A program made the translations under genes and the position numbers. From the IMG/VR virus record IMGVR_UViG_3300036770_007416, positions 1 to 63,136 of that record: a stretch of 63,136 nt of DNA. One strand, written 5' to 3'. How positions within the stretch are numbered: the first letter of the stretch is position 1; each line of letters begins with the position of its first letter. Shown one piece after another: positions 36,206 to 42,539 of the stretch. Below the pieces are notes generated by a model that worked only from the letters and a program-made list of their open reading frames with translations, had not been told where the DNA came from and ran no database searches. This DNA comes from a virus.

Positions 36206-37414
36206 ATGGCTTGTAGAAAATATATTTTGACCAACAACACTTCATCGAATGGAGTTTATTCTTATCAGGAATGTTCAAATCAACTGTGGATTTATGACAT
36301 TCTCTTACCAGCCGGTTCAGTCAACAACATTTGGTTGACAGAAGGAACTTTTAACACCGCAATGCCTGCAATCGTTACTTTTACGGACTTGGGACCTTTT
36401 CCATTCGTCGTTACACCAACATCTACCGTAACAAGTACTCCAACGCCAACAATGACCCCAACTCAAACTCAAACACAAACTCCAACCCAAACACAAACTC
36501 CAACTCAAACCGAAACACCGACCCAAACCTCAACACAAACACCTTCGGCCACCACTACCCTTACAGCATCACAAACTCAGACACAAACTCCAAGTCAGAC
36601 CGAAACACCAACCCAAACCCCAACTCAAACTCAGACACAAACTCCGAGTCAGACAACCACCCAAACTCCAACAAATACACACACTTCAACTCAGACCATG
36701 ACTCCAACTCCGAGTGTAACACCACCAATAAGGACCGCATTTTTAGTTTACCCAGGTTCAACGTTAGTTGAATCTTGTAGTCAAACATTATCACAAATCA
36801 CTGTTTACGGAAATGATGCTGTTTGGGGAGACGTGACAGCAGTGCTTGATGTACCAACTGGACCAGCAACTATTAATATGACTGGTTTCTACAACTTCAA
36901 TGGTATTAGTATCGAGGTTGATAGCACGGGTCAATTCGTTAACATTTCTACATGTGTAACACCAACACAAACAACAACAAACACATCAACTCCAACGGAA
37001 ACACCAACCAACACACCGACACCAAGTGAATCACCGACTCAGACTCCTACATCAACTGAGACACCGACTCAGACTCCTACATCAACTGAGACACCGACTC
37101 AGACGCCAACTCAAACCGCAACACCAACTGAAACAACAACTCAGACACCAACACCAACACCAACAATATCTTATTGGGTTTATACTTTGACATCAGGAGC
37201 AACCGCGAACGATGCGTGTACAAGTGTAACAACATATACAATTTATTCGAGTTCATCGTTCCCTCAAGGACCAACAGTTGGGGAATTCTTATTCCTTGAT
37301 TCAGCACTGACTAATCCTGTAAATAACGGATGGTGGGGAGACGGTTCTTCCGCATTCGAAACTGATGACACCATAGGTTCACCAGGACAAATATTAACTG
37401 AAGACCCTTGTTAA
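36206..37414 (+). CDS. mucin-like virion protein with two Cys modules, 402 aa
   Basis: The N-terminal domain (1-68, MACRKYILTNNTSSNG) pairs with that of the 33642 protein. A long Thr/Pro/Gln tract (about 70-173) follows, then a Cys module (about 175-250) almost identical in layout to module 3 of the preceding protein, including VWGDVTAVLDVPTGPATIN, a second tract (252-322) and a last module ending in the final Cys. Near-identity of modules between two genes points to recent duplication. The transcription unit ends at a strong terminator 8 nt after the stop codon. Confidence 0.75.
   Translation: MACRKYILTNNTSSNGVYSYQECSNQLWIYDILLPAGSVNNIWLTEGTFNTAMPAIVTFTDLGPFPFVVTPTSTVTSTPTPTMTPTQTQTQTPTQTQTPTQTETPTQTSTQTPSATTTLTASQTQTQTPSQTETPTQTPTQTQTQTPSQTTTQTPTNTHTSTQTMTPTPSVTPPIRTAFLVYPGSTLVESCSQTLSQITVYGNDAVWGDVTAVLDVPTGPATINMTGFYNFNGISIEVDSTGQFVNISTCVTPTQTTTNTSTPTETPTNTPTPSESPTQTPTSTETPTQTPTSTETPTQTPTQTATPTETTTQTPTPTPTISYWVYTLTSGATANDACTSVTTYTIYSSSSFPQGPTVGEFLFLDSALTNPVNNGWWGDGSSAFETDDTIGSPGQILTEDPC
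36412..36725 (+). repeat. Thr/Pro/Gln tract of gene 36206-37414
   Basis: About 105 codons dominated by Thr-Gln and Thr-Pro pairs. The second tract of this gene is at about 36958-37170. Confidence 0.88.
37032..37104 (+). repeat. perfect 30-bp tandem repeat, 2.4 copies
   Basis: Units at 37032-37061 and 37062-37091 are identical, followed by 13 matching bases. In frame, encoding the decapeptide TPTQTPTSTE. Such perfect units can expand or contract by slippage without breaking the frame. Confidence 0.92.
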
Positions 37415-37421
37415 ATTTACG

Positions 37422-37449
37422 ACCCCTCTTTTGAGGGGTTTTTCTTTTT
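37422..37449 (+). terminator. Rho-independent terminator after mucin-like gene block
   Basis: Stem ACCCCTC/GAGGGGT (37422-37428 with 37433-37439), loop TTTT, followed by a U-rich run interrupted by one C. It separates the Thr/Pro-rich virion genes from the GT60 operon, so substrate-like proteins and modifying enzymes are likely transcribed as separate units. Confidence 0.85.
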
Positions 37450-37503
37450 CTGATATTCAGTTTGTAATCTTATTGTTTATTTTTTTTGTAAAAAATTGGA
37501 TTA

Positions 37504-38751
37504 ATGAAAATATTTGTTCAGATTGCCTCTTATAGAGACCCCCAACTTGTTCATACGTTAAAGAACATGATTGAAAATGCTAAACGACCAAAAAACCTAA
37601 GAATTGGTATTGCAAGACAGTTTAGCCCCGACGATAAATTTGATGATTTAACCGAATACGAAAAGGATAAAAGATTCAGAATTCTGAATATCCCATACCA
37701 AGAAGCGCAGGGTGTTTGTTGGGCACGTAACTTAGTACAACAACTTTATGAAGGGGAGGAGTACACACTTCAAATTGATTCTCATATGAGATTTGCCCCG
37801 AATTGGGACGATGAGATGATTAAAATGATTAAGCAACTTCAGAAGAAAGGTCACAAAAAACCTCTGTTGACTGGTTACGTTTCTTCATTTGACCCTGACA
37901 ATGACCCGGCAGGAAGAGTTCAAGAACCTTGGAGAATGGTGTTTGATAGATTTATACCTGAGGGTGCAGTATTCTTTTTACCTGAGACGATACCAGGTTG
38001 GAGAGATTTGAAAGAACCAACTACTGCAAGATTTTATTCGGCCCACTACGCATTTACATTGGGACAATTTTCCAACGAAGTTCAACACAATCCGAATTAT
38101 TATTTTCATGGTGAAGAAATTTCGATTGCTGCTAGAGCATATACTTGGGGTTATGATTTGTTCCACCCCCATAAGGTTTTGATTTGGCACGAATACACAC
38201 GTAAAGGAAGAACCAAACAATGGGATGATGACAAACAATGGGTTGACCGAAATAATAAATCACACCTCACCAACCGAAAGTTGTTTGGTATGGACGGTGA
38301 AATTCAAGAGGGTCATGATGGACCATTTGGATTTGGAACTGAAAGAACGTTGAGAGATTACGAAAAGTATTCAGGTTTGTTGTTTGAAAAAAGAGCGGTA
38401 CAACAATATACTTTGGACAAACATTATCCACCAAACCCCTACAACTACGAAACTGAAGAAGATTGGAAGAAAGACTTTGCTCAAGTTTTCAAACATTGTA
38501 TTGATGTAGGTTACCCTAGTGTGCCTGAAACTGATTATGATTTTTGGGTTGTTGCTTTCCACGGAGAAGATGATTCCACATTATTCAGAAAAGACGCCGA
38601 CAAGGCAGAGATTTCAAGAATGATGAATGACCCTGACAAATATTGTAAGATTTGGAGAGAATTCCAAACCACGCAAAAACCTAAGTATTGGGTTGTGTGG
38701 CCTCACTCAGAATCTAAAGGTTGGTGTGACCGTTTAACAGGAAATTTGTAA
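37504..38751 (+). CDS. GT60-type polypeptide GlcNAc-transferase-like enzyme, 415 aa
   Basis: Has the GT60 (Pfam GlcNAc) pattern in order: KIFVQIASYRDPQL at the start, RNLVQQLYEGEEYTLQIDSH near 79-94 with the DSH metal site, HMRFAPNWDDEM, then FHGEEISIAARAYTWGYDLF near 201-220 and VLIWHEYTR. Characterised eukaryotic members, in Dictyostelium and Trypanosoma, attach GlcNAc to hydroxyproline or Thr of proteins, including Thr/Pro-rich mucins. Here the gene directly follows four genes for Thr/Pro-rich virion proteins, past a terminator. It is a cytoplasmic GT-A enzyme without a membrane anchor. Substrate is inference, but the match of enzyme family and neighbouring substrate-like proteins is striking. 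Confidence 0.85.
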   Translation: MKIFVQIASYRDPQLVHTLKNMIENAKRPKNLRIGIARQFSPDDKFDDLTEYEKDKRFRILNIPYQEAQGVCWARNLVQQLYEGEEYTLQIDSHMRFAPNWDDEMIKMIKQLQKKGHKKPLLTGYVSSFDPDNDPAGRVQEPWRMVFDRFIPEGAVFFLPETIPGWRDLKEPTTARFYSAHYAFTLGQFSNEVQHNPNYYFHGEEISIAARAYTWGYDLFHPHKVLIWHEYTRKGRTKQWDDDKQWVDRNNKSHLTNRKLFGMDGEIQEGHDGPFGFGTERTLRDYEKYSGLLFEKRAVQQYTLDKHYPPNPYNYETEEDWKKDFAQVFKHCIDVGYPSVPETDYDFWVVAFHGEDDSTLFRKDADKAEISRMMNDPDKYCKIWREFQTTQKPKYWVVWPHSESKGWCDRLTGNL

Positions 38752-39479
38752 TGGACTTAAATAATATTTACAAATACGTTGTCAATTTAGATAGAAGAAC
38801 TGACAGGATGGAATCCATAAAATTTGAAATGGATTACATTGGTTGGGAGTATGAAAGGTTTAGTGCAATTGACACTAATAGTCACGGTGGTTGTTCTTTG
38901 TCACACATTGAAATAATAAAACAAGCAATCTCGAAAGGGTTGGATGAAGTGATGGTTATTGAGGACGATTGTTCGGTTATGCCCTATGCAAAGTCTTTGA
39001 TAGAAAAAATTACCTCAGATACTGAAGGTACTGAATATGGTATTTTGAACTTATCACCAACACTTAATCGTCCTGTGAATAAAAGTGAACGACATAGTAC
39101 TTTATTGGATTTAACAAATTTCCCACCAATGATGGAACATCATAGAGGAATTTTTGCAACAAACATGATTGTCTATCATCATAGTATTTACGATGAGGTT
39201 TTGAAATTGGAACCAAGAGAATTTTTGGGATACTATGCAATAGATGATTTCATTTATCAATTTGTTATGAGTAAACACCAAAGTTATGCACCTGTTTTAC
39301 CAATTGCACCACAAATAAGTGATTGGTCGGATGTATCTCACGGTAACTATAATAATTTTTACACTCAAACTTATAATTGGAATCAATATTCTCCAATAAA
39401 AATTCCTTCCGAATTTCTCAATCTTGGATACAATATTCAAACTAAACAAGAAAAACTTTTTCACGATATTTCTTTATGA
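38751..39479 (+). CDS. GT25-family glycosyltransferase, 242 aa
   Basis: GT25 signature: IYKYVVNLDRRTDRMESI at the N-terminus, GGCSLSHIEIIKQA near 45-58 and VMVIEDDCSVM near 66-76 with the EDD metal site. Members include LPS beta-galactosyltransferases and collagen hydroxylysine galactosyltransferases (GLT25D). It shares its first base with the GT60 stop region (the ATG overlaps TAATG), so the two enzymes are coupled. A second step on the glycan begun by GT60 is a reasonable inference. Confidence 0.88.
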   Translation: MDLNNIYKYVVNLDRRTDRMESIKFEMDYIGWEYERFSAIDTNSHGGCSLSHIEIIKQAISKGLDEVMVIEDDCSVMPYAKSLIEKITSDTEGTEYGILNLSPTLNRPVNKSERHSTLLDLTNFPPMMEHHRGIFATNMIVYHHSIYDEVLKLEPREFLGYYAIDDFIYQFVMSKHQSYAPVLPIAPQISDWSDVSHGNYNNFYTQTYNWNQYSPIKIPSEFLNLGYNIQTKQEKLFHDISL

Positions 39480-40357
39480 AAACTAAATTTATTACATGTA
39501 TTTACAGTGACCTAAACGGTACTGAATTAGGAGGAAGACCTGGCAGAGGAGGACATTATAGATGGAGTTTAATGTCCTTACTTAAAATGACTGATGCAGA
39601 TTTTGTTTGTTACACTTCTGATAGAGAGTACGAATCACTCATTGAGTTTTTTTATAATATGCACAATGTTTCACCTCAAAAATTGGAAATCAAGGTTTTT
39701 GACATTACAAAAACACGACACGCAAAAAGACTCAATGAAATAAAACAAGTCGATTTGATTAAGTGGGGTGATAGATGTTTAGAAATACAATATGCGAAAT
39801 TTGAATGGTTTGATTATGAAGATGGTTCGTATGACAACTATTTTTGGATTGATGCTGGTCTATCACATACAGGTTTAATTCCAAACAAATATTTGATTGG
39901 CACCCATCCTGAAAGGAGATATTACGATTCAACTTTGTTTAACAATGAATTTTTGAAAAACTTAATAGAATTCACTGGTGATAAATTTTTCATGATAGCA
40001 AAAGATAATGAAAGAAATTATTGGTCAGGCACTGTAGACCCCAAATGGTACAATCAATACGACAGGTCCTTACACGTTGTTGGGGGTTTGTTTGGGGGAA
40101 AAAGAGAACAATGGAGACAAATGGTAGATTTATTTGACAATTATCTGTCACAAATAATGGAAGTAGATAGTCAACACCCTTATGAGGAATTGATTATGAC
40201 TTTGATATTTTTCAATCATCCTGATTTGATTAGTAAAAAGTTATTTGACGTTTGGTGGTCTCCTGACTCTGGCATAAGTGGTTTACAAGAAGATTTCTTT
40301 ATTATTAACAGAAGTTTCTATAAAATATTTGAAGAGTTTAATGGAATATATGAATAA
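39476..40357 (+). CDS. HtrL/YibB-like protein, probable GT-A glycosyltransferase, 293 aa
   Basis: Resembles the HtrL/YibB family, in which a Rossmann-like N-terminus (KFITCIYSDLNG) is followed by an F-W-I-D-A-G motif, here YFWIDAGLSH near 121-130, corresponding to the DxD-type site. C-terminally comes HVVGGLFGGKREQW, the family's second conserved patch. Members occur in LPS and capsule loci and are treated as glycosyltransferases, though few have been tested. It overlaps the GT25 gene by 4 nt. Confidence 0.78.
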   Translation: MKTKFITCIYSDLNGTELGGRPGRGGHYRWSLMSLLKMTDADFVCYTSDREYESLIEFFYNMHNVSPQKLEIKVFDITKTRHAKRLNEIKQVDLIKWGDRCLEIQYAKFEWFDYEDGSYDNYFWIDAGLSHTGLIPNKYLIGTHPERRYYDSTLFNNEFLKNLIEFTGDKFFMIAKDNERNYWSGTVDPKWYNQYDRSLHVVGGLFGGKREQWRQMVDLFDNYLSQIMEVDSQHPYEELIMTLIFFNHPDLISKKLFDVWWSPDSGISGLQEDFFIINRSFYKIFEEFNGIYE

Positions 40358-42020
40358 GGTAACTTTTGTAACGGGACTTTGGAACATAAAAAGGGACCAA
40401 CTCTCAGAGGGTTGGTCTCGCTCATTTGAGCATTATTTGGAAAAGTTTGACCAACTTCTAAAAATAGAAGCAAACCTTATCATATTTGGTGAAAAGGAAT
40501 TAGAAGATTTTGTGTGGGAAAGAAGAAATCGTGAAAACACACAGTTTATTGTTCGTTCAACAGATTGGTTTGTCAATGACTTCCACACAAAAATACAATC
40601 AATTAGAACAAACCCCGATTGGTACAATCAATCAGGTTGGTTACCAGAATCAACCCAAGCAAGACTTGAGATGTACAATCCACTTGTTATGTCTAAAATG
40701 TTTTTACTTAATGATGCTCGAATCTTTGATAATTTTGATTCATCCCATCTTTTTTGGCTTGATGCCGGTATAACAAACACTGTACATCCTGGTTATTTTA
40801 CTCACGATAAGATTCATGAAAAATTTGACAAGTTGTTTAATAAATTTGGATTTATTGCGTTTCCTTATGATGCCGAGAGAGAAATACATGGATTTTCATA
40901 CCCCAAAATAAATCAATATGCGGGTGGAAATGTAAAGTTGGTTTGTCGGGGAGGAATTTTTGGTGGTACTAAAGATTCTATCAGTGATGTGAACGGGATT
41001 TACTACAATGTGATGAACCAAACACTGAACGATGGTTACATGGGTACTGAAGAATCTTTGTTCAGTATTCTTCTCTACAGACACCCCGATATTTTTGATT
41101 ACTACGAAATTGAGTCCAACGGACTAATTGGTAAATTTTGTGAGGATGTGAAAAACGATACTCATAAAGTAAAAAATATACAAGGAAAAACATCTTATTC
41201 AGATTTGAAGTTTGACAATAGTGCTCTATATGTAATAACATTTAACAGTCCAAAACAATTCGAGACACTCTTGAAATCCATGGAGTTATATGATAGAAAC
41301 TTTATTGATAAACCCAAAAAGTTTTTATTGGATAACTCATCAGATTTGACAACTACGGAAAGGTACATTGAATTGTGTGAGGAATATGGATTTGAGCACG
41401 TAAAGAAAGATAATTTAGGAATTTGTGGTGGTCGTCAATGGATTGCAGAACACTCTCACGAAAACAAATTTGATTTTTATTGGTTCTTCGAAGATGATAT
41501 GTTTTTCTACGGAGGACAGGACCAAGTTTGTAAAAACGGATTTATTAGAAAAATTGATGATTTGTACAACAAATCTCTTCAGATTACGAAGAATCACTCC
41601 TTGGATTTTCTGAAACTTAATTTTACAGAATTTTACGGAGACAATGGTACCCAATGGTCATGGTACAATGTACCCCAAAACGTCAGGGAGGAATATTGGC
41701 CCGAAAAACCTACATTACCAGTTCAAGGTTTGGACCCGAATGCTCCACGAACGAAGTTCAATGAAATCAGGTCATACAAAGGTGTTGCATTTGGAATTGG
41801 TGAAGTTTATTATTGTAACTGGCCACAAGTTGTCACAAAGTATGGTAACGAAAAAATGTTTTTGACAACAAAATGGGACAGACCTTTTGAACAAACATGG
41901 ATGAGTTACATTTATCAAGAAACTAAAAAAGATAATATCAAACCAGGTTTGTTGATGGCAACACCCACCGAACACGATAGATTTGAATTCTACGATGGAA
42001 AACTAAGAAAAGAGTCCTAA
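40350..42020 (+). CDS. HtrL/YibB + GT-A fusion glycosyltransferase, 556 aa
   Basis: The N-terminal half (about 1-275) is a second HtrL/YibB-type domain: NKVTFVTGLWNIKRDQL, LFWLDAGITNTVHPG near 132-146, and a CRGGIFGGTKDS patch. The C-terminal half (about 290-556) begins SALYVITFNSPKQFETLLKS, as in a GT2-like enzyme, with FYWFFEDDMFF near 377 as the acidic metal site. Two transferases in one chain again suggest processive addition. The start was set at 40350, where ATG overlaps the previous stop; ATG at 40341 and an upstream frame from 40278 are alternatives, but the latter lies inside the previous gene. Confidence 0.8.
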   Translation: MNKVTFVTGLWNIKRDQLSEGWSRSFEHYLEKFDQLLKIEANLIIFGEKELEDFVWERRNRENTQFIVRSTDWFVNDFHTKIQSIRTNPDWYNQSGWLPESTQARLEMYNPLVMSKMFLLNDARIFDNFDSSHLFWLDAGITNTVHPGYFTHDKIHEKFDKLFNKFGFIAFPYDAEREIHGFSYPKINQYAGGNVKLVCRGGIFGGTKDSISDVNGIYYNVMNQTLNDGYMGTEESLFSILLYRHPDIFDYYEIESNGLIGKFCEDVKNDTHKVKNIQGKTSYSDLKFDNSALYVITFNSPKQFETLLKSMELYDRNFIDKPKKFLLDNSSDLTTTERYIELCEEYGFEHVKKDNLGICGGRQWIAEHSHENKFDFYWFFEDDMFFYGGQDQVCKNGFIRKIDDLYNKSLQITKNHSLDFLKLNFTEFYGDNGTQWSWYNVPQNVREEYWPEKPTLPVQGLDPNAPRTKFNEIRSYKGVAFGIGEVYYCNWPQVVTKYGNEKMFLTTKWDRPFEQTWMSYIYQETKKDNIKPGLLMATPTEHDRFEFYDGKLRKES

Positions 42021-42025
42021 CAAAG

Positions 42026-42032
42026 TATTTAT
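42026..42032 (+). promoter_or_regulatory. TATTTAT box, gene 42039-42437
   Basis: Context AGTATTTATCT, 6 nt before the ATG, just after the stop of the fused transferase gene. Confidence 0.4.
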
Positions 42033-42038
42033 CTTTGT

Positions 42039-42437
42039 ATGGAATTTTTTATTAGAAAGAATGCAACACTACCTGTACTTAAAATGCAAGTAGTTCAAGA
42101 TGGACGTAGTAGTTATGGTGACACCATGGAATTTTTGGAACTATCCACCATTTTCTTTTCGATGGTCAACGTTCAAACAGGTATTCCCAAAATTGTTGGT
42201 GCCCCTTGTTCGATTGTAAGTCTAATTCCAAATGAGTTGGGTGCTCCTGTAGAATATTACATATATTACCAATTTACCACACGAAACACTGACACACCTG
42301 GTAGGTACCAAGGTCAATTCTTAATCAAGAACACTGGTTTACTCGGAACTCAACAAGGAAGTTTAATAGTTCCAATACGAGAGGAGCTCTACATTAACGT
42401 AGAGGATAGTTTTATTTCAGAACAAGCTTGTTGTTAA
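42039..42437 (+). CDS. small virion-type protein, 132 aa
   Basis: Beta-rich protein; the segment FFIRKNATLPVLKMQVVQDG at the start resembles the N-terminal domain of BppU-like phage baseplate upper proteins and other tail-attachment domains. It contains GRYQGQFLI near 85-95 and ends in SEQACC. A TATTTAT box lies 6 nt before its ATG. The gene stands between the glycosyltransferase set and the polymerase. A tail or fibre-anchor role is inference. Confidence 0.6.
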   Translation: MEFFIRKNATLPVLKMQVVQDGRSSYGDTMEFLELSTIFFSMVNVQTGIPKIVGAPCSIVSLIPNELGAPVEYYIYYQFTTRNTDTPGRYQGQFLIKNTGLLGTQQGSLIVPIREELYINVEDSFISEQACC

Positions 42438-42464
42438 TTTGACTCACAGACTTTAGTCTTTTAT

Positions 42465-42471
42465 ATTTATC
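42465..42471 (+). promoter_or_regulatory. TATTTAT box, DNA polymerase gene
   Basis: Context TATATTTATCA, 68 nt before the ATG, the longest leader among these boxes. The leader itself shows no strong hairpin or ribosome binding site. Confidence 0.3.
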
Positions 42472-42539
42472 ATTGAATGAGTAAGACAAATTCCACAAGG
42501 TGTGGAAGATAATGTGTCACTCGGTAAAATATTGAAAAT

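Noticed and set aside
34438-37170. Regularly spaced DNA repeats resembling a CRISPR array
   Set aside because: The repeats are in-frame, code for Thr/Pro peptides, differ among copies and have no unique spacers or cas genes.
40278-42020. Upstream start for the fused HtrL/GT gene
   Set aside because: The first 21-24 codons lie inside the previous gene in another frame and do not resemble the family's N-terminus; ATG at 40350 (or 40341) fits.
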